Shown here in pieces: positions 44,951-54,979 of a stretch of 64,000 bases of DNA. This stretch comes from Leifsonia sp. CL147 (GTDB lineage: Bacteria; Actinomycetota; Actinomycetes; Actinomycetales; Microbacteriaceae), in NCBI RefSeq assembly GCF_900114565.1, contig NZ_FOTM01000001.1:248678-312677 (forward strand), written 5' to 3'. The position numbers and the translations under genes were made by a program. Within the stretch, counting starts at the first letter, position 1, and every line of letters starts with the position of its first letter. The notes under the pieces are model-generated. The model saw only the letters and a list, made by a program, of their open reading frames with translations, made no database searches and was not told the DNA's origin.

Positions 44951-45000
44951 ACCATGAGCCGCGTTCGGAACGTGTCGAGCTGACCGCGCCGGCAGGAGTG

Positions 45001-45133
45001 TGTGCGGCGGTTGGGAACGTATGCGGTTGCGCGCGCGACCGCAAACGTTCCGAAAGGGTGCATACGCCGTTCGCCCCCGGGCATGGTTGCGCGCGCGACC
45101 GCATACGTTCCGAAAGGGCGCATTCGCCGTTCG
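45001..45133. repeat. 60-bp tandem repeat with internal hairpins
   Basis: Bases 45026-45073 and 45086-45133 match with three differences at an exact 60-base period. Each unit carries ACCGCAWACGTTCC; in the first, GGAACGTATGCGGT pairs with it across a CG-rich loop (45015-45049). Confidence 0.75.
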
Positions 45134-45419
45134 CGCCGGGCGCCGCCGTCCGCCCAGGGGCGCCGGTCGGTGCGTCGGTCGGCTGACGCGAGAGCCGCGA
45201 TGATCGCGTTCGTCGCGGATCAGCTCGAGTAAGCCTCCTCCTATGACGGGGCCAAGGTGCCGCCGATGCCCAGGATGGCGCCCCAGATATGAAGAGCCGG
45301 CGGGAATCCTCTTCTCGGCGAGAGCACGCCGATCATAGCGATCCGCGACGATCGCCACGCAGAGGTTCGACGGGCGGCGCAGACGTTCATCCACGGCGCC
45401 GTCGACGAATGACGTCGAC

Positions 45420-45555
45420 GGAACCTCGCATTTGCAATGCCACGGGCTTCCGCCTGGTCACGGTCGACCAGGCGGCCGGCTTCAACATGACCCCAAAAAC
45501 TGCGCACTTCCGGCAAATCGCGCGTGGTTCCCCGGCGTTCCCAAGGCACGACTAG
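45420..45555 (+). pseudogene. Small plus-strand remnant before the right att site
   Basis: A frame with VTVDQAAGFNMTPKTAHFR and a stop at 45553-45555 reads like a helix-turn-helix or excisionase C-terminal part, but is too short and lacks a good start. Recorded as a possible remnant only. Confidence 0.3.
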
Positions 45556-45609
45556 AGCATACGGCTCACAATCGTGGTGTCGCGGGCTCGAGTCCCGCCC
45601 TCGCTACAT
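45553..45609 (+). other. Partial tRNA-Met copy (right attachment site)
   Basis: A 57-base copy of the tRNA-Met 3' half with three transitions; the anticodon position reads CAC and there is no 5' acceptor or D arm, so it is not a functional tRNA. Some similarity continues past the tRNA end (TTGAAA). Confidence 0.8.
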
Positions 45610-45753
45610 GGCTTGAAATCGCGAACCGTGGCTTCCTCGCGGACGAGGTCATTCACGCTACGTGAAGGGTGCGCAGTCCTGATACTTGCTAGCCAAGCGA
45701 CTACGTCGTGGGGGATCATGCGGACGTTCCGTCGCATCTGAAGGGGGTTGCAC

Positions 45754-48099
45754 ATGACCGAGCGCACGCAGGGGTCCGTGATCGGGGAGCCGCTTCCGCC
45801 GGCCCGGACGCTGCCGTTCCCGCCGAAACGGTCCGGCAGCGTTGCCGGGCGCACCATGCAGGAGTCGACGTACTCGCCGCTCCCGCCGGAGAAGCACCTG
45901 AGACCGGACGCCCCGAACATCCTGCTGGTGCTCATCGATGATGCCGGTCCGGCGCTGCCCGCGCCCCTCGGGGGGAAGGTGGCGACGCCGACGCTCGAGC
46001 GCATCTGGCAGAACGGCATCGGCTACAACCGGTTCCACACGACCGCGATGTGCTCGCCGACGCGCGCCTCCCTGCTCACCGGCCGCAACCACCACCGCGT
46101 CGGCGCAGGCCAGATCGCGGAGTTGGCGAACGACTGGGACGGGTACTCCGGCCACATCCCCAAGAGCAGCGCGACCATCGCCGCGGTGCTCGCGCAGTAC
46201 GGCTATGCCACCGCGGCCTGGGGGAAGTGGCACAACACCCCCGCAGAGGAGACGACCAAGGCCGGGCCGTACGACAACTGGCCGACCGGTGTCGGCTTCG
46301 ACTACTTCTACGGCTTCCTCGCGGGCGAGGCGTCTCACTACGAGCCCAATCTCGTGCGCAACACCACCAGCGTGCTGCCGCCGAAGACCCCCGAGGAGGG
46401 CTACCACCTCAGCGAGGACATCGCGGACGACGCGATCGCGTGGCTGCGGGACCACAAGGCGCTCGCGCCCGACCAGCCGTTCTTCCTGTACTGGGCGACC
46501 GGCGCCATCCACGGGCCGCACCACATCATGAAGGAGTGGGCGGACAAGTACACCGGTGTGTTCGACGACGGCTGGGACGTCTACCGGGAGGAGGCGCTCG
46601 CCGGGGCGAAGGCCGCGGGCTGGGTCCCCGAGGACGCCGAGCTGACACCACGCCCCGAGTCGCTGCAGGGGTGGGACGAGATCCCCGAGCACCAGCGGCC
46701 GTTCCAGCGCCGGCTGATGGAGGTGTGCGCGGGGTTCGGCGAGCACGCCGACGTGCAGGCCGGACGGGTGGTCGACGAGGTCGAGCGACTCGGCTACCTC
46801 GACAACACGATCGTGATCTACATCTGGGGCGACAACGGTTCGTCGGGTGAGGGGCAGAATGGCACGATCAGCGAGCTGCTCGCGCAGAACCAGATCCCGA
46901 CGACGATCGACCAGCACATCGCCGTGCTCGAGGAGCTCGGCGGCCTGGATGTGCTCGGCACTGCTCAGGTCGACAACCAGTACCACGCGGCCTGGGCGTG
47001 GGCGGGGTCCGCGCCGTACCAGGGGATGAAGCTGCTCGCGTCGCATCTCGGCGGCACCCGCAACCCGATGTTCATCCAGTGGCCGGAGCGCATCGAGCAC
47101 GACCCCGTGCCCCGCACGCAGTTCCACCACGTCATCGACATCGTGCCGACGCTGTACGAGATCCTCGGCATCTCCCATCCGGAGATGGTGGCCGGCATCC
47201 CGCAGGACCCCATCGACGGCATCAGCCTCGCCTACTCCATTGACGACAAGGAGGCCTCCGGTCGCCGGCGCACCCAGTACTTCGAGATCATGGGCAGCCG
47301 CTCCATCTATTCCGACGGCTGGATCGCCTCGGCGCCCGGCCCGCGGATGCCGTGGGTTCCCGGGTCGCCTCCCGGCATCCGGACCTGGACGCCGGACCAG
47401 GACACCTGGGAGCTCTACGACTTGGAGCACGACTGGAGCCAAGCGCACGACCTGGCCGCCGAGCACCCCGAGAAGCTCGCCGGGCTGCAGGAGCTGTTCG
47501 CGATCGAGGCGGCGCGCAACGAGGCCCTCCCGATCGGCGGCGCCCTGTGGGTGCTGTCGATGCACCCCGAGGACAGGATCGCGCCGCCGTACACCGCGTG
47601 GGAGTTCTCGGGCGACACCGTGCGCGTCCCCGAGTTCTGCGCGCCCGCGCTCGGAACCCGGGCGAACCTCGTCGCGATCGAGGCGACGCTGGGAGAGCGG
47701 GCGAACGGTGTGCTGTACAAGCTCGGCGGCGCCGGAGGCGGCCTGACCGCGTTCCTCCTGGACGGGGTGCTCACCTACGAGTACAACCTCTTCCTCATCC
47801 AGCGGACGATCATCCGGTCGGCGGAACCCGTGAGCGCAGGAGACCACACGATCGAGATCGAGACGACCGTGCTCGAGCAGCGGCCGGCGTCGCCGCTGCG
47901 CGTCGAACTGCGCGTCGACGGCACCATCGTCGGCTCTGATACGGCCCCGGTGAGCATCCCGCTGCTGTTCTCGGCGAACGACTGCCTCGACATCGGCCGG
48001 GCCTACGGCGGACCGCCGTCGCGCGCCTACGCCGACCGGATGCCGTTCGCCTTCGACGGCGACATCAGCCGTGTGCACATCGCATACACAGGATCGTGA
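45754..48099 (+). CDS. Arylsulfatase-type sulfatase
   Basis: A 781-residue type-I sulfatase. The formylglycine site is Cys100 in CSPTR (TTAMCSPTRASLLTGRN), metal ligands include Asp-Asp in VLIDDAG and Asp-Asn in IWGDNGSS; AAWGKWHN and IHGPHH match the arylsulfatase group. No signal peptide is evident. Activity needs a formylglycine-generating enzyme, not present in this window. GAAGGGGG precedes the ATG. The last 170 residues form an extra beta-rich domain. It starts 144 bases after the att-like repeat. Confidence 0.93.
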   Translation: MTERTQGSVIGEPLPPARTLPFPPKRSGSVAGRTMQESTYSPLPPEKHLRPDAPNILLVLIDDAGPALPAPLGGKVATPTLERIWQNGIGYNRFHTTAMCSPTRASLLTGRNHHRVGAGQIAELANDWDGYSGHIPKSSATIAAVLAQYGYATAAWGKWHNTPAEETTKAGPYDNWPTGVGFDYFYGFLAGEASHYEPNLVRNTTSVLPPKTPEEGYHLSEDIADDAIAWLRDHKALAPDQPFFLYWATGAIHGPHHIMKEWADKYTGVFDDGWDVYREEALAGAKAAGWVPEDAELTPRPESLQGWDEIPEHQRPFQRRLMEVCAGFGEHADVQAGRVVDEVERLGYLDNTIVIYIWGDNGSSGEGQNGTISELLAQNQIPTTIDQHIAVLEELGGLDVLGTAQVDNQYHAAWAWAGSAPYQGMKLLASHLGGTRNPMFIQWPERIEHDPVPRTQFHHVIDIVPTLYEILGISHPEMVAGIPQDPIDGISLAYSIDDKEASGRRRTQYFEIMGSRSIYSDGWIASAPGPRMPWVPGSPPGIRTWTPDQDTWELYDLEHDWSQAHDLAAEHPEKLAGLQELFAIEAARNEALPIGGALWVLSMHPEDRIAPPYTAWEFSGDTVRVPEFCAPALGTRANLVAIEATLGERANGVLYKLGGAGGGLTAFLLDGVLTYEYNLFLIQRTIIRSAEPVSAGDHTIEIETTVLEQRPASPLRVELRVDGTIVGSDTAPVSIPLLFSANDCLDIGRAYGGPPSRAYADRMPFAFDGDISRVHIAYTGS

Positions 48100-48322
48100 T
48101 ACGCCCGTACCCTCTCGCTCAGACCCTCACGAGGCACCGTCGGAACGCGCCCGCGGAATTCAGCACGTACTGGCCGGCGGGCCGGGTGGAGGCCGCCCGG
48201 AACCTGGTCCGGCCGGCGGCCAGGGTGAACTCGGGGTGAAAACCGGCCGGCGACCCTTTCCGTTCCAGTAGCTTGAGCCCGGGTCCGATCATTCTCGGCC
48301 CGCATTCGGCAGAGGGACTGGG

Positions 48323-51300
48323 ATGAGTCGTCACAGCGAGAGGTCGCGCCCGCTCGGCCGCCACCGGGCACCCATCGGAGCATTGGCCGCACTTCGGGCG
48401 CCGTTCTGGCATTCCGGGGAGCCGACGGTCCTGTTCCGCGCGATGGCCGCCACGGCCGCCGTCCTCATCGCTGCGGCGTCGCTGTCCGCGCTTCCGCAGC
48501 CCGTCGCCGGAGCGGCGCAGCCGCCTGCGGCCAGCCAGTCGTCCAACGCCCTGTCGACCGTGTCGAAGTCCGGCACGGACACCTCCACGAACTCCACCGC
48601 CGTCTCGGGAGGTGCCGCAGGCACCGCCAACCCGGGCGACACCATCAACTGGGTCACCGACTACACGAACACGACGACGTCGTCGGCGCAAGTTCAGTGG
48701 AAAGACCCGATCACGGCCGGGCAGTCGTACGTTCCCGGGTCCCTTCAGCTGCCGCCGGGCATGGCACCGCAGTCCTCCACGAACGGCGGAGCGACGTACA
48801 CCGCCGGCGCACCGGCAGCGGGTGCGACGGGCGTCGGCGCGACCGGGACCACCGATCCCGCCGCCTCGAAGACCTCGACGACGTTCTCGAACTCCGTCGC
48901 GAGCTTCAACACTCCGGGCGGCGACGGATACAGCGTCGAAGGCTTCGGCGGGAACATCTACACCGTCTACCACCACGACCCGACCACCTCGACGGTCTTC
49001 TGCTCCACCTTGGGCAATGCGATCTGCCCGGGCTGGACCGCACACGCCTCGTACGTCTCCCCGGCGGCGGGGACGCCGCTCGGCACGGGCCCCATCCAGT
49101 ACACGACGGCAGGCGTCAACGGCTCCTTCATCAGCAACGGCTCGCTCTACTGGCCCGTGGAGGCCCTCGCTCCGACCAACGGCGTCTACCCCGTCGGACT
49201 GCAGTGCCTGAATCTGACCAGCCTCCTCAGCTGCGGGTTCACCCAGCTGGATACGGTGGCGATCGCGCCGGTCTCCGGGATGTACGGGCAGATCGCCGGC
49301 GACGGCATCCAGGCGGCCAACGGTCGCTACTACTACGCCGACACCAATGGCAACCTGCTGTGCTTCAACCCGGCGACCTCCACCAGCTGCGGTGTGACGA
49401 ACGGCGGAATCGGCGCCGTGTCGGTTCCGGTCGGCTACTTCGCCGAGGTGGGCACCTACGGGAACTATCTGTACTTCACCTACACGACCGGCAACAACGA
49501 CAACTACCTCTTCGGCTACAACATCGCCTCGGCCACCCCGACCGTGGTGACCGGCGCCTTCGTCGGGCCCACTCAGTCGGGTTCCCCGAGCGAGGTGCTT
49601 CCCGTGCTGTCCAGCACCGGCGCCGTGCTGGGGGCGTGCTCGGTCTTCCACGCCGCCACGAACACGGGATGCTTCAGCATCACGAACCAGCAGATCGCCA
49701 ACCCGTACGCGCTGAGCCAGTACTCGTTCGGCCCCGGCTCGCTCGGATTCGGCACCGGCGTGACGATCGGGACCAAGTACTACATCACCTACGGCAGCAC
49801 CTCGACACTGTGCTTCGACTTCGCGCTGCGCGTCGGCACCGGGCAGGTTCCCGCGTGCACCGGGTTCACCGGCCCCGCCGACTCGCAGAGCTACACGGTG
49901 CGTCCACTGGCGAACCTCCCGGGCTGCATGGCCGACAACGGCAACGGCGCCCAGATCGTCGTCTTCAACGGTGCCACCGGCGGCCCCTGCGTGACGGCGA
50001 CCACGTCCGTGTCCGTGCAGGCTCCGAGCTGGTGCGACGGACAGGCGCACTCCCTGACCTGGGGAGTCGTGAAGTTCAACGGACTGTCCGGTTCGGAGTA
50101 CTCGGGAGGCGCGTCCGTCACCGTCTCGGGAACGGCCGGTCCGGTCGCCGGCTTCAACGGCCTGACGCTGGCGCCCAACCAGACGACCCTCGACATCTCG
50201 TCGATCCCGGCGACGGGGCCGACGGCCAGCCTGACCGTGAGCGTGAACCTCTCGGGCGTCACCAACCAGGCAGCGGTCGCCGCCTCCACCATCTCTCTCA
50301 CGCGCACCGGGGACACCTACTCGCAGATGTGCTACTCGACGACCGTGAACCCGGTCGTCTGCACGACATCCTCGTCGATCTCGAACGTGTTCACGGCGAT
50401 CACGACCACCGGCGCCTCCGCCGACGCCCCGGCCGGCAATCCGACCGCGCCGACCCGGTTCACGGTCACGCCGACGGCGGCCCAGTGCACGCTCACGCTG
50501 ACCAAGACCCCATCGGAACAATCGGGCCTGCCCGGCGACAAGGTGACCTACACGATAGCGGTCACCAACTCGGGCACTCTCGCCTACACCGCCGGCTCGC
50601 CCGCGACGTTCAGCGACAGCCTCGCGAACGTCCTCACCGACGCGGCGTACGGCAATGACGCGACCGCCTCGGCGGGTACTGTGAGCTACACCGCGCCGAC
50701 GCTGTCCTGGTCCGGCCCGCTCGCGGCTGGTGCGACGGCCACGATCACGTATTCGGTCACGGTGAACAAGCCCGACACGGGTCCGCACAGCCCGGCGAAC
50801 ACGGTCGTCAGCACGCTGCCGTCGAACTGTGCGGCCGGCTCGACCGACCCCCGCTGCACTGCGATCGTTCCGATCTCCGACCTCACGATCGTCAAGTCGG
50901 CGAGCCCGAGCGACGCCGCCCACTTCACGGTCGGCCAGGTCGTGACCTACACGTTCCTCATCACGAACACGGGCGGCTCGACCCTGACGGACGTGCACCC
51001 GGTGGAGGGCGCGTTCAGCGGCTCCGGCACGATGTCCGCGCCGGCCTGCCCGGCGGAAGCAGCCTCCCTGGCGCCGGGTGCTCAGGTGGCCTGCACCGCG
51101 ACCTACACGGTGACGCAGGCCGACGTGGATGCAGGAAGCATCACGAACGCCGTCACCGCCACCGGCACGCCGCCCTCCGGCCCGGACCCGGTCTCGCCGC
51201 CGTCCACGGTCACGATTCCGGCCCCGCAGACTCCGGCCGTGACGCTGGTCAAGTCCGCGACCCCGGCGACCATCACGGCGGCCGGACAGACGGTGACGTA

Positions 51301-54300
51301 CTCGTTCGTGGTCACCAACTCGGGCAACCTGACCCTGACGAACCCCACCGTGGCCGAGAGCGCGTTCACCGGGAGCGGCACCGCACCGGTCCCGGCGTGC
51401 CCGCCGGCGACGCTGGTGCCGGGCGCGAGCGTGACCTGCACCGCGACGTATGTGGCGACGCAGGCGGATGTGGACGCCGGGTCGATCACCAACACGGCGG
51501 CCGCGACGGCAACGCCTCCATCCGGATCGCCCGTGACTTCGGGTCCCTCGACCGCGATCGTCACGGCCACACCGGCGCCGGCCCTGAAACTGGACAAGTC
51601 GGCCTCCCCGGCGACGGCGGGCGCGGCGGGTGACCCCATCGCCTACTCGTTCGTGCTCACGAACACCGGCAACACGACGCTGACGAACGTGACGGTGGAC
51701 GAGGGCGCCTTCAGCGGGACCGGGACGCTGTCCGCAGTGTCGTGCCCGGCGGGCGCGGCGTCGCTGGCGCCGAATGCCAGCGTGACCTGCACGGCGTCAT
51801 ACACGCTCACCCAGGCGGATGTGGATGCCGGGAAGGTGACCAACACGGCCACCGCGACCGGCACACCGCCCACCGGGCAGGACGTGACCACGCCGCCGTC
51901 GACGGCGACCGTGACCATCCCGCCCGCCTCGAGCGTCTCGCTGGTGAAGTCGGCGACTCCGACGACCGCCGGCGAGGCCGGCGACCCGATCGCCTACTCG
52001 TTCGTGGTCACCAACACCGGCAACACGACGCTCGCAGACGTGACCGTGGACGAGGGCGCCTTCAGCGGGACCGGGACGCTCTCCGCGGTGACCTGCCCGG
52101 CCGGCGCCGCGTCCCTGGCGCCGAACGCCAGCGTGACCTGCACGGCGTCCTACACCCTGACGCAGGCGGATGTGGACGCCGGCCAGGTGACCAACACGGC
52201 TACCGCGACCGGCACGCCGCCGTCCGGTCCGGCTCCCGTCTCGCCGCCCTCGACGGCGACCGTGACCATCCCGCCTGCTCCCGGCATCACCCTGACGAAG
52301 TCGGCGACCCCGACCACGGCCGGAAAAGCCGGCGACCAGATCGCCTACTCGTTCCTGGTGACCAACACAGGCAACACCACGCTCACGAAGGTCACCGTTG
52401 ACGAGAGCAGCTTCACCGGAACCGGAACGCTGTCGGCGCTGTCCTGCCCGCCGGCCGCAGCGTCGCTCGCACCGGGCGCCAGCGTGACCTGCACCGCGTC
52501 GTACACGCTGACGCAGGCGGATGTGGATGCTGGGAAGGTGACCAACACGGCCACCGCGACCGGCACGCCGCCGTCGGGGCCGCCTCCCGTGTCGCCGCCG
52601 TCGACGGTCGTGGTGACCATCCCGCCGGCCTCGGCTCTGACGCTGGTGAAGTCCGCCTCCCCGTCGGACCAGGCGCACTTCACGGTCGGGCAGTTGATCA
52701 CCTACTCGTTCGTGGTGACCAACACCGGCAACACGACCCTGAAGGATGTGACCGTCACCGAGGGTGCGTTCAGCGGCTCCGGCACGTTGTCCCCGGCGAC
52801 GTGTCCGGCCGGCGCTGCGTCGCTGGCACCGGGTGCGCAGGTGACCTGCACGGCGACCTACACGGTCACCCAGGCCGATGTGGATGCGGGAAGCATCACG
52901 AACGACGCCACCGCCACCGGCACACCGCCGACCGGTCCCACGCCGGTCTCCCCGCCGTCGACGGTCACCATCCCGGCTCCGCAGGATCCTGCACTGACCG
53001 TGGTGAAGTCCGCGACCCCGACCACGATCACTGCCGCCGGGCAGACCGTGAGCTACTCCTTCCTGGTCACGAACACCGGTAACGTCACCCTGACCGACGC
53101 CGGTGTCGCCGAGACCGCGTTCAGCGGAACCGGCGCCGCACCCGTGGCGACCTGCCCGGCCGGCGCGGCCTCCCTGCTGCCCGGGGCCTTCGTGACCTGC
53201 ACCGCGACGTACACGGCGACGCAGGCGGACGTGGATGCGGGCTCGATCACCAACACCGCGATCGCCTCGGGCATCTCGCCGTCGGGATCGACCGTGGAGT
53301 CGGCGACGTCGAGCGCGACGGTCACAGCCACTCCGGCCCCGGCGATCTCCGTGGTCAAGTCGGCGTCCCCGTCGGACCCCGACCACTACACGGTCGGTCA
53401 GGTCATCACCTACTCGTTCCTGATCACCAACACCGGCAACACCACGCTGGCGGACGTGACGGCGACCGAGGGCGCCTTCACCGGCTCCGGCACCATGTCG
53501 GCGGTGAGCTGCCCGGCCGGGGCGGCCTCGCTGGCGCCGGCCGCGCAGGTCACGTGCACCGCCACCTACACCCTCACCCAGGCTGACGTGGATGCGGGCA
53601 GCATCACCAACGACGCGACCGCCACCGGCACACCGCCGACCGGGCAGAAGCCGGTGTCGCCGCCGTCGGAGGTGACGATCCCCGCTCCGAGCACCCCGTC
53701 ACTGGCCCTGGTGAAGTCCGCCACCCCGTCCACGATCGCCACGAGCGGACAGACCGTCACCTACTCGTTCGTTCTCACGAACACCGGGAATGTGACCCTC
53801 AAGGACGTCATCGTGACCGAGACCGCGTTCAGCGGTACCGGCACCGCACCGGCGCCCACGTGCCCGGCCGGCGCCGCCTCCCTGGCGCCGGGCGCCAGCG
53901 TCACCTGCACCGCCACCTATGTCGCGACGCAGGCCGATGTGGATGCCGGCACGATCAGCAACACGGCGACCGCGACCGGAACGCCGCCCTCCGGCCCGAC
54001 GGTGGACTCGCCGCCGTCGACCGCGGTCGTCACCATCCCGCCGACCTCTGCGGTGACTCTCGTGAAGTCGGCGTCGCCCTCCGATGAGGCGCATTACACG
54101 GTGGGCCAGCAGATCACGTACTCGTTCCTGGTGACCAACACCGGCAACACCACCTTGGCGGACGTGAACGTGGAGGAGGAGTCGTTCAGCGGCTCCGGGC
54201 CGCTGTCGGCCGTGACGTGCCCGGCGGGCGCCGCCAGCCTGGCGCCGGGGGACAGCATCACCTGCACCGCCACGTACACGCTCACCCAGGCCGATGTGGA

Positions 54301-54886
54301 TGCGGGCAGCATCACCAACACGGCGACGGCGAACGGGACGCCCCCGACCGGGGCGGAAGCGGAGTCGACGCCGTCCACGGTCAGCATTCCGGAGATCCCC
54401 TCGCCGGCGCTCACCATCCTGAAGACCGCCGACACACAGACCGCCAGCCACGCCGGACAGGTGATCACGTACACGTTCCTGGTGACCAACACCGGAAATG
54501 TGACCCTGACCGCCGTCAAGCCGGTCGAGGGGACCTTCACCGGCTCGGGTGCGCTCTCCGCGGTGAGCTGCCCGGCGGCAGCGGGGTCCCTGATCCCGGG
54601 CGCCCAGGTCACGTGCACCGCCGAGTACACGGTCACCGCGGCCGACGTGGCTGCCGGGAAGAAGCTGTCGAACACCGCGACGGCCACCGGCGTGCCGCCC
54701 GAGGGACCGGCGATCGTGTCCGACCCGTCGGTGGTGGCCATCAGCACACCGGCCGCGCCGCCGGCTCCTGGGCTCGCCTCCACCGGCCAGCTGGTCAGTG
54801 GCTGGCTGGTCTTCGGCGCACCGACCCTGCTGCTGCTCGGCCTGGGCACCCTGCTCGTCGAACGTCGTCGGCGGCGCCGGGCCTGA
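48323..54886 (+). CDS. Giant repeat surface protein with LAxTG sorting signal
   Basis: A 2187-residue secreted protein. Basic N-terminus and hydrophobic segment at residues about 39-58 form a signal peptide. Residues about 75-730 are a unique Ser/Thr/Gly-rich ectodomain, about 730-850 a DUF11-like domain, and about 855-2145 eleven Ig-like repeats of roughly 117 residues (DUF11/DUF7507 type), each with VKSATP, VTYSFLVTNTGN, SVTCTATYTLTQADVDAG and ATATGTPP. The end has LASTG (2151-2155), a hydrophobic helix and an Arg-rich tail: a class E sortase signal. Likely cell-wall-anchored stalk or adhesin. GAGGGA precedes the ATG. Confidence 0.9.
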   Translation: MSRHSERSRPLGRHRAPIGALAALRAPFWHSGEPTVLFRAMAATAAVLIAAASLSALPQPVAGAAQPPAASQSSNALSTVSKSGTDTSTNSTAVSGGAAGTANPGDTINWVTDYTNTTTSSAQVQWKDPITAGQSYVPGSLQLPPGMAPQSSTNGGATYTAGAPAAGATGVGATGTTDPAASKTSTTFSNSVASFNTPGGDGYSVEGFGGNIYTVYHHDPTTSTVFCSTLGNAICPGWTAHASYVSPAAGTPLGTGPIQYTTAGVNGSFISNGSLYWPVEALAPTNGVYPVGLQCLNLTSLLSCGFTQLDTVAIAPVSGMYGQIAGDGIQAANGRYYYADTNGNLLCFNPATSTSCGVTNGGIGAVSVPVGYFAEVGTYGNYLYFTYTTGNNDNYLFGYNIASATPTVVTGAFVGPTQSGSPSEVLPVLSSTGAVLGACSVFHAATNTGCFSITNQQIANPYALSQYSFGPGSLGFGTGVTIGTKYYITYGSTSTLCFDFALRVGTGQVPACTGFTGPADSQSYTVRPLANLPGCMADNGNGAQIVVFNGATGGPCVTATTSVSVQAPSWCDGQAHSLTWGVVKFNGLSGSEYSGGASVTVSGTAGPVAGFNGLTLAPNQTTLDISSIPATGPTASLTVSVNLSGVTNQAAVAASTISLTRTGDTYSQMCYSTTVNPVVCTTSSSISNVFTAITTTGASADAPAGNPTAPTRFTVTPTAAQCTLTLTKTPSEQSGLPGDKVTYTIAVTNSGTLAYTAGSPATFSDSLANVLTDAAYGNDATASAGTVSYTAPTLSWSGPLAAGATATITYSVTVNKPDTGPHSPANTVVSTLPSNCAAGSTDPRCTAIVPISDLTIVKSASPSDAAHFTVGQVVTYTFLITNTGGSTLTDVHPVEGAFSGSGTMSAPACPAEAASLAPGAQVACTATYTVTQADVDAGSITNAVTATGTPPSGPDPVSPPSTVTIPAPQTPAVTLVKSATPATITAAGQTVTYSFVVTNSGNLTLTNPTVAESAFTGSGTAPVPACPPATLVPGASVTCTATYVATQADVDAGSITNTAAATATPPSGSPVTSGPSTAIVTATPAPALKLDKSASPATAGAAGDPIAYSFVLTNTGNTTLTNVTVDEGAFSGTGTLSAVSCPAGAASLAPNASVTCTASYTLTQADVDAGKVTNTATATGTPPTGQDVTTPPSTATVTIPPASSVSLVKSATPTTAGEAGDPIAYSFVVTNTGNTTLADVTVDEGAFSGTGTLSAVTCPAGAASLAPNASVTCTASYTLTQADVDAGQVTNTATATGTPPSGPAPVSPPSTATVTIPPAPGITLTKSATPTTAGKAGDQIAYSFLVTNTGNTTLTKVTVDESSFTGTGTLSALSCPPAAASLAPGASVTCTASYTLTQADVDAGKVTNTATATGTPPSGPPPVSPPSTVVVTIPPASALTLVKSASPSDQAHFTVGQLITYSFVVTNTGNTTLKDVTVTEGAFSGSGTLSPATCPAGAASLAPGAQVTCTATYTVTQADVDAGSITNDATATGTPPTGPTPVSPPSTVTIPAPQDPALTVVKSATPTTITAAGQTVSYSFLVTNTGNVTLTDAGVAETAFSGTGAAPVATCPAGAASLLPGAFVTCTATYTATQADVDAGSITNTAIASGISPSGSTVESATSSATVTATPAPAISVVKSASPSDPDHYTVGQVITYSFLITNTGNTTLADVTATEGAFTGSGTMSAVSCPAGAASLAPAAQVTCTATYTLTQADVDAGSITNDATATGTPPTGQKPVSPPSEVTIPAPSTPSLALVKSATPSTIATSGQTVTYSFVLTNTGNVTLKDVIVTETAFSGTGTAPAPTCPAGAASLAPGASVTCTATYVATQADVDAGTISNTATATGTPPSGPTVDSPPSTAVVTIPPTSAVTLVKSASPSDEAHYTVGQQITYSFLVTNTGNTTLADVNVEEESFSGSGPLSAVTCPAGAASLAPGDSITCTATYTLTQADVDAGSITNTATANGTPPTGAEAESTPSTVSIPEIPSPALTILKTADTQTASHAGQVITYTFLVTNTGNVTLTAVKPVEGTFTGSGALSAVSCPAAAGSLIPGAQVTCTAEYTVTAADVAAGKKLSNTATATGVPPEGPAIVSDPSVVAISTPAAPPAPGLASTGQLVSGWLVFGAPTLLLLGLGTLLVERRRRRRA
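50884..54760 (+). repeat. Eleven tandem repeats of about 350 bp
   Basis: Internal repeats of the surface protein gene, about 350 bases each, strongly alike at DNA level. They fall in three sorts by their opening: SPSDxAHxTVG, TPTTITAAG and TPTTAGxAGD. The same three sorts recur on the opposite strand at 58.6-64 kb. Confidence 0.9.
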
Positions 54887-54900
54887 ACAGGAGAGACACC

Positions 54901-54966
54901 GTGATCCGCTTCACCGCCCGGCTGACCATCGCCGCCGCGCTGACCGGAGTCGCCGGAGTCGGCTGA
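54901..54966 (+). pseudogene. 21-codon remnant of an exported protein gene
   Basis: GTG after AGGAGAGA, then a signal-peptide-like start (IRFTARLTIAAALTGVAGVG) and an early stop. It sits 15 bases after the giant surface protein, the position held by the lipoprotein gene next to the second surface protein (58124-57681). Probably the surviving 5' end of such a gene. Confidence 0.45.
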
Positions 54967-54979
54967 GCCTCCCCTTCCT

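Larger units (their letters stand above)
44590..45609. mobile_element. Decayed integrative element between att-like repeats at tRNA-Met
   Basis: Bases 44590-44646 (tRNA-Met 3' half) are repeated at 45553-45609 with 54 of 57 identical, the signature of site-specific integration into a tRNA gene. The 0.9 kb between them has only broken frames: a coherent minus-strand fragment (about 44703-44950), a 60-bp tandem repeat (45001-45133), a minus-strand fragment near 45200-45310 that resembles a transporter segment in two frames, and a plus-strand tail (45420-45555). No integrase remains. Confidence 0.75.

Noticed and set aside
45200-45310. MFS-transporter-like fragment inside the tRNA-Met scar (ALHIWGAILGIGGTLAP, then VIGGGLLELI in another frame)
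   Set aside because: Only about 30 residues split over two frames; too short to separate from chance, so mentioned only within the island entry.
45553-45609. Second tRNA-Met gene
   Set aside because: Only the 3' half is present, the anticodon position is changed, and no acceptor 5' strand or D arm exists. It is an attachment-site copy.
45658-48078. Minus-strand open frame opposite the sulfatase
   Set aside because: No start signal or family pattern; the sulfatase on the other strand explains the sequence.
48119-50998. Minus-strand open frame of about 960 codons opposite the first giant gene
   Set aside because: Arg/Gly/Val-rich shadow sequence. Its last 50 codons (48119-48270) have good third-position GC outside the giant gene, but no start or family was found, so no gene is claimed.
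50884-54760. CRISPR array
   Set aside because: The repeats are long, in frame and coding for protein domains; there are no short direct repeats with unique spacers anywhere in the window.
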